Shown one piece after another: positions 1 to 7,504 of a stretch of DNA of 14,210 nt; the first letter of the stretch is position 1; each line of letters begins with the position of its first letter. The DNA comes from Candidatus Puniceispirillum sp. (GTDB taxonomy: Bacteria; Pseudomonadota; Alphaproteobacteria; Puniceispirillales; Puniceispirillaceae), in NCBI GenBank assembly GCA_018668795.1, contig JABJBD010000095.1:1-14210 (forward strand), read 5' to 3'. The notes beneath the pieces were generated by a model. That model saw only the letters and a list, made by a program, of their open reading frames with translations, made no database searches and was not told the origin of the DNA. Position numbers and translations under genes: made by a program.

Positions 1-1106
1 ACCAGAAAACCTTCCTTGATGTCGGCAATCATATCAGCGCGCGATAAAGTGCCGTTCTCCAGAAAAAAGTTGCTGGCGGATGGGGATGGTGCACCGCCCA
101 TTGACCGGCGTGCGTTTCCTGTAGGTATCATCTCCAGCTTGGCGGCTGATGCCAGATCAAGGAACCAGCCTGTCAAAACGCCATCTTTGACCATAAGACG
201 TCTGCTGACAGATAAACCTTCGCCGTCAAACAAACGTGACCCCATCCCGCGCGAACGCAGAGGATCATCAATGAAATTCAACCCTTTGCTGGCTATCTGC
301 TCACCAAGGCTGTCTTTAAGAAAGCTGGTGCCGCGCGCGATTGCCGCACCATTAATGGCACCTGCCAGAGTGCTGACAATTGATGACGAAACACGTTGAT
401 CATAGATAACCGGAAATTGTCCTGTTTTTGGCTTGCTGGCACCAAGACGCGACAATGTACGTTTTGCTGCACTATGTCCAATGGCATCTGGGGCGTCCAG
501 ATCTTCGGCAAATACGGCGGCGCTATAGTCGTAATCACGCTCCATCTGACCGTCTTTTTCGGCAATCACAACGGCTGAAACGCCAGATGAAGACCGTTTA
601 TAGCTTGCTGAAAACCCGTTGCTGGTAGCGATCAGCACATTGACCACACCAAAACTGGCAGAAGCGCCATCGGAATTGGTGATGCCTTTATGTGATAAGG
701 CGGCATCTTCAGCCTGCTTGGCACGCTCGGTTAATGTTTCAACACTGGTTTCGGTCGCATCAAACATATCGAGTTCAGGAATATCCGATGCCAGTTCCTC
801 AGCTTTGGCAAGCCGTACGTAGGGGTCTTCAGGTGCCAGCTTGGCCATGGCTACGGCACGTTCTGCCAGCTGCTTTATGGTATCGCTATCAAGCTGGCTG
901 GTTGAAATCGATGCTGTGCGTTGCCCCACAAAGACGCGCATGCCGACATCATAATCTTCGGATCGTTCGGCGGCTTCGACTTTGCCAAGGCGGATATCGA
1001 CACTATTGCCTTCACCTCGCGCTAGTGTGGCGTCAGCTCCATCGGCGCCTGCGGCTTTAGCGGCATCAAGAAGTTCGGAAATTAGATTTTGTTCATGTGT
1101 TTTCAT
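1..1106 (-). CDS. pmbA: PmbA/TldE, inactive-type subunit of TldD/TldE metalloprotease (3' end outside window)
   Basis: PmbA/TldE pairs with TldD to form a cytosolic heterodimeric protease. Known substrates in enterobacteria are the microcin B17 precursor and unfolded CcdA; the substrate here is unknown. The reverse strand is open from the ATG at 1104-1106 to the left edge, giving 368 codons. E. coli PmbA has about 450 residues, so roughly 80 C-terminal residues are missing. The N-terminus has an amphipathic start (KTHEQNLISELLDAAKAAGA), then the family pattern with SVDIRLGKVEAAERSEDYDV and GMRVFVGQRTAS near residues 35-65. A late ASKGLNFIDDPLRSRGMGSR-like block followed by LFDGEG matches the TldD/PmbA C-terminal domain. 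No HExxxH is visible, as expected for TldE rather than TldD. An in-frame TAA two codons upstream fixes the start at or after this ATG; the ribosome site is weak. It lies divergent from argC. The partner tldD is in the same window, on the same strand. Confidence 0.93.
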   Translation of the reverse strand, partial: MKTHEQNLISELLDAAKAAGADGADATLARGEGNSVDIRLGKVEAAERSEDYDVGMRVFVGQRTASISTSQLDSDTIKQLAERAVAMAKLAPEDPYVRLAKAEELASDIPELDMFDATETSVETLTERAKQAEDAALSHKGITNSDGASASFGVVNVLIATSNGFSASYKRSSSGVSAVVIAEKDGQMERDYDYSAAVFAEDLDAPDAIGHSAAKRTLSRLGASKPKTGQFPVIYDQRVSSSIVSTLAGAINGAAIARGTSFLKDSLGEQIASKGLNFIDDPLRSRGMGSRLFDGEGLSVSRRLMVKDGVLTGWFLDLASAAKLEMIPTGNARRSMGGAPSPSASNFFLENGTLSRADMIADIKEGFL

Positions 1107-1109
1107 GTC

Positions 1110-1120
1110 TTATCAGATAA
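1110..1120. repeat. 11-bp perfect palindrome next to the pmbA start
   Basis: TTATC-A-GATAA is a perfect inverted repeat with a one-base centre. It ends three bases from the pmbA start codon, in the 108-bp pmbA/argC divergent region. A transcription factor or a small RNA fold acting on pmbA could use it, but an 11-bp dyad can also arise by chance in AT-rich DNA. Confidence 0.3.
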
Positions 1121-1162
1121 CCCGCCCGCGTTCAGTTTTCAACTGTCCAGCGTAAAGCGGGT
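1120..1162. promoter_or_regulatory. Nested inverted repeats in the pmbA/argC divergent region
   Basis: Two inverted repeats are nested. The outer arms are ACCCGC (1120-1125) and GCGGGT (1157-1162). The inner hairpin is CAGTT (1133-1137), loop TTC, AACTG (1141-1145). Either strand could form a two-stem structure. No T-run follows on either side, so it does not look like an intrinsic terminator. An operator for one of the divergent genes or a leader structure are possible readings; no known regulator site is recognised. Confidence 0.35.
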
Positions 1163-1179
1163 CTTAAAAATTGAATCAG

Positions 1180-1208
1180 TTGAAGCTTTTTCATTTTCCG
1201 TTTATGAC
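1180..1208 (+). promoter_or_regulatory. Candidate argC promoter, possibly giving a leaderless mRNA
   Basis: TTGAAG (1180-1185) and TATGAC (1203-1208) are separated by 17 bases and each match the sigma-70 consensus at four of six positions. Transcription would begin at about the argC ATG (1215). That fits the absence of any Shine-Dalgarno-like sequence in front of this ATG. This is inferred from weak consensus matches only. Confidence 0.3.
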
Positions 1209-1214
1209 TGCCGC

Positions 1215-2156
1215 ATGATCTATAACATTTTTATCGATGGTGAAGCTGGCACCACCGGCTTGAAAGTGGCGTCTCGGTTGGCGTCGCATCCGCATGTGCA
1301 TGTGCTGCATCTTGATGCTGCTGTGCGCAAGGATATGTCAGCGCGCCTTGACATGATGGCCAAAGCCGATGTGGCAATCCTATGTTTGCCTGATGCCGCC
1401 GCAATAGACGTTGCTAAAGCCGCCAGCACTATGGATGTTTGTCTGATCGATGCGTCAACAGCGCACCGGACTAACCCTGATTGGGCATACGGTTTTGCCG
1501 AAATGGATGCTGAACAACGTCATGCGTTGGCATCATCAAAACGCATATCAAACCCCGGATGTTATCCAACAGGTTTGATTGCCTTGCTTCGGCCTTTGAT
1601 AAATTCGGGAATAATCCCACCTGATGCAGATATAACGGTTCCCGCTGTCAGTGGTTATAGCGGGGGTGGCAACGCCATGATAGCGATGCACGAAGCTGGA
1701 GATCTAGCTCCACATCTGGCCTATGCCACGGATTTAGCGCATAAGCATGTGCCCGAAATGCAGCTATATGCCGGCCTTGATAAAGCACCATTATTTATGC
1801 CATCGGTTGGTAATTTCTATGCTGGCATGCTGGTACATTTGCCGCTTCACGCACATCAATTCAGCACGCCACCAACCGCATCGTCACTCTATAATCTACT
1901 ACGTGACTGGTATGCAGATAGTGCCCTTGTGGCTATGGGTGCGGATCGTGCCAATGATCTTGGTGGCCAGACCTCTATGGCCGCTGATAGTTTGGCAGGG
2001 CAGAACAATATGGAATTGTTTGTTTTTGCCAATAAGGACGAAAGCCAGTTCTGGCTTACAGCGCGGCTTGATAATCTTGGAAAAGGCGCGTCGGGTGCGG
2101 CTGTCCAGAATATGAACATCGCGCTTGGCATTGCGGAAGATACCGCTCTTGTCTGA
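1215..2156 (+). CDS. argC: N-acetyl-gamma-glutamyl-phosphate reductase (type-2 ArgC)
   Basis: ArgC catalyses the NADPH-dependent reduction of N-acetylglutamyl 5-phosphate to N-acetylglutamate 5-semialdehyde, the third step of arginine synthesis in the cytosol. The 313-residue product matches the short (about 310 residue) type-2 class. It opens with an IFIDGEAGTTG nucleotide-binding turn (residues 5-15), has LIDASTAHR at 78-86, the catalytic cysteine in SNPGCYPTG (Cys116), and a glycine-rich PAVSGYSGGG block. The reading frame extends upstream to 1089, but residues before MIYNIFIDGEAG look non-coding, and homologues begin at this point, so I take the ATG at 1215. No ribosome site precedes it (possible leaderless start). 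The TGA stop overlaps the start of the next gene, which implies translational coupling. Confidence 0.95.
   Translation: MIYNIFIDGEAGTTGLKVASRLASHPHVHVLHLDAAVRKDMSARLDMMAKADVAILCLPDAAAIDVAKAASTMDVCLIDASTAHRTNPDWAYGFAEMDAEQRHALASSKRISNPGCYPTGLIALLRPLINSGIIPPDADITVPAVSGYSGGGNAMIAMHEAGDLAPHLAYATDLAHKHVPEMQLYAGLDKAPLFMPSVGNFYAGMLVHLPLHAHQFSTPPTASSLYNLLRDWYADSALVAMGADRANDLGGQTSMAADSLAGQNNMELFVFANKDESQFWLTARLDNLGKGASGAAVQNMNIALGIAEDTALV
2135..2151 (+). promoter_or_regulatory. Ribosome binding site that decides a TTG start inside argC
   Basis: GGAAGA at 2135-2140 lies eight bases before TTG 2149-2151, both inside the last codons of argC. The two upstream in-frame TTG codons (2125, 2131) have no comparable site, so translation of the downstream gene most likely starts at 2149, just before the argC TGA. 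Confidence 0.5.
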
Positions 2157-2991
2157 TAACGCACGGCAATCTGGCCATCCTTCTAATCAAGTCAAACAGC
2201 TTGATGCCGCGCTTTATTTGCCGCAACAAACCGAAATTGATCGTGCATTGCGCTATCCATATGACGCGCCAACAGGTGCTTTTGTGCTTGATTGTGGGCA
2301 TTTGCGTCCATTGCATGATGCTGGGATACTGACTGGGCGAACTGCGGTTTTATCGGTGGGGTCGAATCGGGCACCTGTGCAACTTCTCCGAAAGTTTGGC
2401 AAAGATGCTGTTGTGCCTGTCACGCCTGCCACCCTGCATGATTGTGATATCGTTCATGTCGCCATGTTGGGCTATTACGGGGCGGTGCCATGTACAGCCT
2501 TTCCTTCACTAGGATGCCATGTGCGCTTGAACGTAGCGTGGCTTGATGCTGATCAATTAGCTGAAATGCATCGCACCGAGGCTGTTGGTATAGCTTATGA
2601 TTATGTCCGCTTTTCCAAAGATGCTGTCACGCATTTGCAGATTCCCGAAGCCAATGGTTATGTTGTTTCTGCCGATACACCTCTTTTTGGCTATAACGCC
2701 CGTGCAGGCGTTCTTGATATAGGCAACGGTATGCCAGCAGCGTTGCCCACTATTACATCTGAAGGGCGCTGGTTTTCAGCCTTTACCCAAGCCGAGGCGG
2801 CAACCTTTGTCCGGCGGTTATGCCAACATAATGATGCGCGCGATCACGCCTCATTTGTTGCCGATATGCGGGTAGATAAACTGGCGCGTGATACCATTCG
2901 TGAAGTGCTGTCGGCACATGCTCTTTTTGCAACAAATTCGCCTTGGTCAGTGATCGATATTGAATGCGACGATCTGGACGCGTTTCTATAG
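2149..2991 (+). CDS. Conserved hypothetical protein with VGSN motif (possible GGCT-like fold)
   Basis: I do not recognise a characterised function. The 280-residue product looks soluble, with no signal peptide or membrane segment. Residues 66-84 (AVLSVGSNRAPVQLLRKFG), then YGAVP (110-114) and a VAWLDADQLAEMHRTEA stretch (129-145) leading to YDYVRF (150-155), recall the order of elements in gamma-glutamylcyclotransferase-like proteins: a Y/F-GSN phosphate-binding turn, then a strand ending before an L..LD..E segment. The usual catalytic glutamate is not obvious, so activity cannot be assigned. The frame is open from TTG 2125, but TTG 2149 is preceded by GGAAGA (2135-2140) at 8-base spacing and is the better start. 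It overlaps the argC stop by eight bases and is probably co-translated with it. Its stop overlaps the 3' end of ubiA on the other strand. Confidence 0.8.
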   Translation: MSDNARQSGHPSNQVKQLDAALYLPQQTEIDRALRYPYDAPTGAFVLDCGHLRPLHDAGILTGRTAVLSVGSNRAPVQLLRKFGKDAVVPVTPATLHDCDIVHVAMLGYYGAVPCTAFPSLGCHVRLNVAWLDADQLAEMHRTEAVGIAYDYVRFSKDAVTHLQIPEANGYVVSADTPLFGYNARAGVLDIGNGMPAALPTITSEGRWFSAFTQAEAATFVRRLCQHNDARDHASFVADMRVDKLARDTIREVLSAHALFATNSPWSVIDIECDDLDAFL

Positions 2992-3936
2992 GCCTACTCG
3001 CATTACATGATCGGCAACGGTAAAGACAGTCAAAATCAGCCCGGCATTACGATTTGATTTGAACAGACGTAATGCCATAGCTGGATCATGTGCATCAAGC
3101 TGGCGTAATTGATGCGCCAGATGCAATCCCATCAGGCTGACTCCTGCAAACCATAACCCAAATCCAGTTGCCAAATAAAACCCGCTTGATAGCAATAAAA
3201 TGGCAATTGCATAGGCGATACCTACCCCTTTATGCAGATTTTCGCCTAACCCAAGGGCAGATGATTTAACGCCGCTTAAGCGATCATCGACCATATCTTG
3301 AACGGCATAAATTGTATCATAGCCAAACACCCACGCGACGCTTCCGGCATAGATAATCCAGAATGCTAGTGCTGGCGCGTGATTAGTTGCCGCCGCAACG
3401 CCAAGTGGCACCCCCCAAGCAAAAGTCAGCCCAAGGACAAATTGTGGAAACCATGTCACCCGTTTGGCAAGTGGATATAATGCGACCAGCGGTAATGATC
3501 CAATGCCAATGAAAATGGCCATCGGTGGTAATTGCACAAGCACCGCAAGTCCGATACATCCAAGGCAAACAAGAAACATAAACGCCATGCCCATACTGAT
3601 AGTGCCAGCGGCAAGCGGGCGTGACTGTGTGCGTTCAATTTTAATGTCGATATCTCTGTCCCACATGTCATTGATAACGCAACCAGCCGCGCGCATGGTA
3701 ATCGCCCCAATCATGAACAGCACCATTAACAAGCCCATCTGCCCTATATCATTAACGGCAACGGGAATTACCCACCATGCAGGTAACAGCAAAAGCCACC
3801 ATCCAATAGGCCGATCTAACCGTGCCAGATAGATATAGGGATGCCATCCTTTTGGAAGGCTTTGCCACCAGCCAAGAAGCTGTATATCGGTATGGCTAGG
3901 CTGGCCTTGTGGTGAATTTGTTTGTGCTTTGCTCAT
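2986..3936 (-). CDS. ubiA: 4-hydroxybenzoate polyprenyltransferase
   Basis: UbiA is an integral inner-membrane enzyme that attaches a polyprenyl chain to 4-hydroxybenzoate, the first committed membrane step of ubiquinone synthesis. The 316-residue protein shows the two Mg-diphosphate aspartate motifs of the family: NDMWDRDID (residues 89-97), preceded by MRAAGCV and followed by RTQSRPLAAG, and YDTIYAVQDMVDD (206-218), followed by GVKSSALGLG. These match UbiA proper rather than heme or chlorophyll prenyltransferases. Multiple hydrophobic helices surround them. The N-terminal 30 residues are polar and cytosolic. The start is the ATG at 3934-3936; the ribosome site is weak. It is divergent from rsmE and its stop interlocks with that of the upstream plus-strand gene. 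Order pmbA / ubiA / rsmE / gshA resembles that seen in other alphaproteobacteria (from memory), with argC and the hypothetical gene lying between. Confidence 0.96.
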   Translation of the reverse strand: MSKAQTNSPQGQPSHTDIQLLGWWQSLPKGWHPYIYLARLDRPIGWWLLLLPAWWVIPVAVNDIGQMGLLMVLFMIGAITMRAAGCVINDMWDRDIDIKIERTQSRPLAAGTISMGMAFMFLVCLGCIGLAVLVQLPPMAIFIGIGSLPLVALYPLAKRVTWFPQFVLGLTFAWGVPLGVAAATNHAPALAFWIIYAGSVAWVFGYDTIYAVQDMVDDRLSGVKSSALGLGENLHKGVGIAYAIAILLLSSGFYLATGFGLWFAGVSLMGLHLAHQLRQLDAHDPAMALRLFKSNRNAGLILTVFTVADHVMRVGL

Positions 3937-4000
3937 GATTTACCATTATTGGCTTCGCGCGCACTAATCAAGTACCCACTGATTGCATCTACCTAATTAG

Positions 4001-4023
4001 CATATTGAAATTGACATATTGAA
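4001..4023. repeat. Tandem CATATTGAA direct repeat in ubiA/rsmE divergent region
   Basis: CATATTGAA occurs at 4001-4009 and again at 4015-4023, start to start 14 bases, in the 117-bp region between the divergent ubiA and rsmE starts. Directly repeated half-sites of this kind can be regulator sites. A perfect TTGACA (4011-4016) lies across the repeat, but I find no good -10 box at the right distance on the plus strand. Confidence 0.35.
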
Positions 4024-4053
4024 TTGTTTCATCAAGGTGGCTACTTACTGCCT

Positions 4054-4815
4054 ATGAAGCCGACTCAGGAAAATCAAACACCCAAAGCACGCCTATATGT
4101 TGACGCGCCATTGCGCACAGGCGATTTGGTCACTGTTAGCAAGGAACAGGCACATTATCTGGGTAATGTCATGCGCTTGCCGATGGGGGCAAAAATTGCT
4201 CTGTTTAACGGACAGGATGGTGAATGGCATGGTGTGATCGCCACGCTTGGTAAACAGGGCGCACAGATTGAATTAACCCATCAATCACGACCACAAACGA
4301 ACAGTCCTGATTTATGGCTCCTTTTTGCACCAGTGAAAAAGGCACGTCTTGATTTTATTGCGCAAAAAGCAAGTGAGCTTGGCGTGAGCCGGATTTGGCC
4401 AGTTCGCACTGATTTTTGCCAGATTTCGCGGGTAAAGGATGAACGTCTAGCGGCAAATGCCATCGAAGCCGCTGAACAAACCGAACGACTTGATATTGCC
4501 AGAATCATGAATTTTGACAAATTAACCACGGTACTTTCCGACCTCGAAGATGATCGTCTATTGATCTGGTGTGACGAAGCAAACGCTGGGGTGGCAAAAC
4601 ACAATATCACCACCGCTTTAGCGGCGATTGACGCGCCAAAAAAGGCGGCCATTCTGATTGGGCCTGAAGGTGGATTTTCGCCTGCCGAACGTAAAATCTT
4701 GACGCAAATAGATAATTGTCTAACAACTTCATTAGGTCCACGTATTTTACGCGCGGACACAGCGGCCATTGCGGCACTGGCTTGCTATCAGGCAATTTGT
4801 GGTGACTGGCGTTAG
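4054..4815 (+). CDS. rsmE: 16S rRNA (uracil1498-N3)-methyltransferase
   Basis: RsmE methylates N3 of U1498 in helix 44 of 16S rRNA within the 30S subunit, using S-adenosylmethionine. The 253-residue length is normal. An N-terminal PUA-like domain (residues 12-80, starting ARLYVDAPL) is followed by a SPOUT trefoil-knot methyltransferase domain. That domain carries KKARLDFIAQKASELGV (95-111), EAAEQTERL (138-146), LIGPEGGFSPAE (201-212) and LGPRILRADTAAIAAL (227-242), the last two forming the cofactor knot. The frame is open from TTG 4024, but the ATG at 4054 gives the usual family N-terminus; an AAGGTGG site (4034-4040) lies 13 bases before it, rather far, so CTG 4048 cannot be excluded. It precedes gshA by 45 bases and is probably in the same transcript. 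Confidence 0.95.
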   Translation: MKPTQENQTPKARLYVDAPLRTGDLVTVSKEQAHYLGNVMRLPMGAKIALFNGQDGEWHGVIATLGKQGAQIELTHQSRPQTNSPDLWLLFAPVKKARLDFIAQKASELGVSRIWPVRTDFCQISRVKDERLAANAIEAAEQTERLDIARIMNFDKLTTVLSDLEDDRLLIWCDEANAGVAKHNITTALAAIDAPKKAAILIGPEGGFSPAERKILTQIDNCLTTSLGPRILRADTAAIAALACYQAICGDWR

Positions 4816-4860
4816 ATATGATAATCCAGATGACTTTTAGACCGAATCGAGGACAAGATT

Positions 4861-6225
4861 ATGACCAATAATGGCGTGCCGCTTTCGGACAAACAACAGA
4901 TGATAGACTGGGTTGCCAAAGGTGCTGGGCCTGCCGATACATGGCGTATTGGAACCGAGCATGAAAAATTCCTGTTTTACCGCGATGATCTGCGTCCGGT
5001 TACGTATGACGGTGAAAATGGTGTTCGCGTTATGCTGAATAACCTTCGTGCGCGTCTTGGCGAAAAAGCACAGCCAATCATGGAGCATGGCAACATCATC
5101 GGCATTACGGATGGCATGGGTGGCTCGGTAACGCTGGAACCTGGAGGTCAGTTGGAACTCTCAGGTGCGCCGCTGGAAAACCTGCATCAGACATGTGCAG
5201 AAACAGGGCGGCATCTCAAACATATGCGCGCGGTGTGCGATGCGCTTGGTATTGGTATGCTAAGCCTTGGTTTTAACCCCAAATGGGGACGTGATGATAT
5301 TAACTGGATGCCCAAGGGGCGCTACAAAATCATGCGTGACTATATGCCAAAAGTCGGCTCACTTGGCCTTGATATGATGTTGCGGTCATGTACCGTTCAG
5401 GTCAATCTTGATTATGCTGACGAAGAAGACATGCGGCGCAAATTTCGTACATCACTGGCCTTACAACCGGTGGCTACGGCATTATTTGCCAATTCTCCAT
5501 TCAAAGATGGTGCCCCATCCGGATTGGTTTCGACGCGCGCGCATGTTTGGACTGATACTGATAATGCGCGTTGTGGTGTGCCTGCTTGTGTATTTGATCC
5601 GGCGTTTGGCTATGAACAATGGATTGATTATATTCTTGATGTTCCCATGTATTTCTTGCATCGCGGTGATGATTATCTGGATGTTGCGGGCAAATCATTT
5701 CGTGACTTCATGGCCGGAACGCTTGCGGGATTTGAGGGGCAAACCCCAACAATGGGCGATTTTGAAGATCACGTCACCACAGCATTCCCTGAAGTGCGAC
5801 TAAAGCAATTCATTGAAATGCGTGGTGCCGATGGTGGTTCATGGGGCAATATCTGTGCCTTGCCTGCTTTCTGGGTCGGGTTGTTATATGATGCTGATGC
5901 CTTGGCCGCCGCCGAGGCACTTGCAGCGCCGATCACTGCCAATGATGTTATGGAAGCAAGGCTTTCTGTTGCGCGTGACGGATTGAACGGAAAACTGGCG
6001 CATTATGATGTGTATGATCTGGCGACCCAGCTTGTTGATATTGCCCGTGCTGGGCTGCATCGGCGCGGTATTCTTGATAGTGGCGGCAATGATGAAACTG
6101 GATTTTTGAGCCCGCTACAGAACATTCTGCGCACGCGCAAGACCTATGCAGATGAAATGCTGATCCGCTATCATGGGGCATGGAATCAATCTGTTGATCC
6201 GGCCTTTATTGAGCATATTTATTAA
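4861..6225 (+). CDS. gshA: Glutamate-cysteine ligase (plant/alphaproteobacterial type)
   Basis: This enzyme joins glutamate and cysteine with ATP to make gamma-glutamylcysteine, the first and usually limiting step of glutathione synthesis in the cytosol. The 454-residue protein belongs to the GCS2 class shared by alphaproteobacteria and plants, not the E. coli GshA class. Visible blocks are RIGTEHEKF (29-37), the ATP/Mg glutamate region; SVTLEPGGQLELSGAP (89-104); MMLRSCTVQVNLDY (172-185); ALFANSPF (207-214); and PEVRLKQFIEMRGADGG (310-326). GAGGA (4849-4853) lies seven bases before the ATG, a good ribosome site. It sits just downstream of rsmE, a pairing found in related genomes. The glutathione synthetase gene gshB is not in the window. 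Confidence 0.96.
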   Translation: MTNNGVPLSDKQQMIDWVAKGAGPADTWRIGTEHEKFLFYRDDLRPVTYDGENGVRVMLNNLRARLGEKAQPIMEHGNIIGITDGMGGSVTLEPGGQLELSGAPLENLHQTCAETGRHLKHMRAVCDALGIGMLSLGFNPKWGRDDINWMPKGRYKIMRDYMPKVGSLGLDMMLRSCTVQVNLDYADEEDMRRKFRTSLALQPVATALFANSPFKDGAPSGLVSTRAHVWTDTDNARCGVPACVFDPAFGYEQWIDYILDVPMYFLHRGDDYLDVAGKSFRDFMAGTLAGFEGQTPTMGDFEDHVTTAFPEVRLKQFIEMRGADGGSWGNICALPAFWVGLLYDADALAAAEALAAPITANDVMEARLSVARDGLNGKLAHYDVYDLATQLVDIARAGLHRRGILDSGGNDETGFLSPLQNILRTRKTYADEMLIRYHGAWNQSVDPAFIEHIY

Positions 6226-6304
6226 CAGCCCTCTATTCCGGCAACATATCAGCCCCCATATAAACAAAGAATATAATATCCGGCCAGAAAGTTTACTGAC
6301 AAAC

Positions 6305-7504
6305 ATGTTTGCGCTTCTGCTTGTTGTTTTTATTAATTTTGTCGGTATTGGCGCCTTGATTCCTATATTGCCCTTTACCGTTGTTGATACGCTTGGCCAA
6401 TCGGCAACGGTGATGACAGCATTGCTAGCATCCTTTGCCTTGGCGATGTTTGTGGCCAATCCTATACTTGGCTGGTTATCTGACAGGATTGGGCGGCGTT
6501 CGGTACTTGTTGTGTCGCTATTTATTGGCGCATTGGCACATGTCTGGTTCGCCTTTTCGACTGACATTATTCATATGTTTGCCGCACGAATTCTAGCGGG
6601 TCTGGCTGCTGGCAATACAGGGGTCATTCAAGCCATTATTGCCGACCGGGTTAAATCGGAAGACCGCGCCAAATATATGGGACTTCTTGGTGCGGCGATT
6701 GGCACTGGTTTTGTCGCTGGTCCAGCGCTTGGTGGTATCCTCAGCGGCCTTGGTGGTGGCCCGCTTCATCAGGCACCATTCCTTGTGGCGGCTATATTTT
6801 CGGTGATTGCGTTCGGTCTGGCGCTTCGTCTTAGCGAGACAACCATTGCCGCGCCTGTCAATAATGCGCCTCAAACTAAAACGCCTTTAACGCGCCGTAT
6901 TGGTGATATCCTGGCAAGCCCGCTGGCGCTTTATGCGATTGCCTATTTCTGTCTTAACTTGGCCTTTGCTCAGGTTGAAGCGTCCTTTGTGCTTTTGCTG
7001 AAAGACTATCTTGATTTTGATGCGCGTGCGACAGGCTGGCTCTTCACCTATGTGGGCGTCTGTATTGTAATGATTCAGGCAGGTTTGATTAATCCGGTTG
7101 TGCGTAAATTTGGCGAGGTGGGTACCATTGCGATTGGTGCCATTCTGCTGGCAACAGGCCAAGGCATGATCGTGCTGATGTCTTTGGATATGTTTTTTGG
7201 GAATGCGTTCCCGCTTGCACAGATACTTCTGGCAACAACGGCGGTCTGTTTTGGTTATGCGCTTAGCAACCCGTCCCTGACTGCCGCCGTCAGCAATATT
7301 GCTGATAGGAATGTGATGGGTGGGTCGCTTGGCACCGTTCAGGGTTTTGGATCATTAGGACAGGTATTTGGCCTTGTCATTGCAGGGCCATTATACGAGC
7401 TTGGTGGTGCGCATTATTCCTTTGGTGTTGGCACAATTGTGACAATTTTATTGCTTGCCCTTGTTACACAGCTAGTGCGCCCAAACCGTTCACAAACCAA
7501 CTAG
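6305..7504 (+). CDS. MFS drug/metabolite exporter, DHA1 (TetA-like) type
   Basis: A proton-driven inner-membrane exporter of the major facilitator superfamily; the substrate cannot be told from sequence. The 399-residue product fits 12 membrane helices. Helix 1 begins at once (MFALLLVVFINFVGIGALIP). Motif A, GWLSDRIGRR, is at 56-65; an arginine-bearing helix 4 (RILAGLAAGNTG) is at 95-106; and the antiporter motif C, GAAIGTGFVAGPALGG, is at 129-144. Motif C supports an export (antiport) role and resemblance to the TCR/Tet group, but does not prove drug resistance. The frame is open from 6173 inside gshA, but the residues before 6305 are not TetA-like, so ATG 6305 is chosen. Its ribosome site is poor (AGAAAG). 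The stop shares the CTAG palindrome with the tldD stop on the other strand. Confidence 0.88.
   Translation: MFALLLVVFINFVGIGALIPILPFTVVDTLGQSATVMTALLASFALAMFVANPILGWLSDRIGRRSVLVVSLFIGALAHVWFAFSTDIIHMFAARILAGLAAGNTGVIQAIIADRVKSEDRAKYMGLLGAAIGTGFVAGPALGGILSGLGGGPLHQAPFLVAAIFSVIAFGLALRLSETTIAAPVNNAPQTKTPLTRRIGDILASPLALYAIAYFCLNLAFAQVEASFVLLLKDYLDFDARATGWLFTYVGVCIVMIQAGLINPVVRKFGEVGTIAIGAILLATGQGMIVLMSLDMFFGNAFPLAQILLATTAVCFGYALSNPSLTAAVSNIADRNVMGGSLGTVQGFGSLGQVFGLVIAGPLYELGGAHYSFGVGTIVTILLLALVTQLVRPNRSQTN

Noticed and set aside
16..1060. Several plus-strand open frames (16-399, 396-578, 428-628, 619-822, 692-1060)
   Set aside because: They are shadows of the continuous pmbA reading frame on the minus strand, which has clear family motifs; their translations have none.
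4011..4016. Perfect TTGACA before rsmE as a -35 box
   Set aside because: The DNA 16-18 bases downstream reads around AAGGTG, with no resemblance to a -10 box.
4281..4769. 162-codon minus-strand frame opposite rsmE
   Set aside because: It overlaps almost all of the SPOUT domain of rsmE and its translation is Ser/Arg-rich with no recognisable domain.
6272..6277. Perfect TATAAT upstream of the MFS gene as a promoter
   Set aside because: No TTG-like -35 box at 16-18 bases and no extended -10; in this AT-rich gap a lone hexamer is weak evidence. An internal promoter remains possible.
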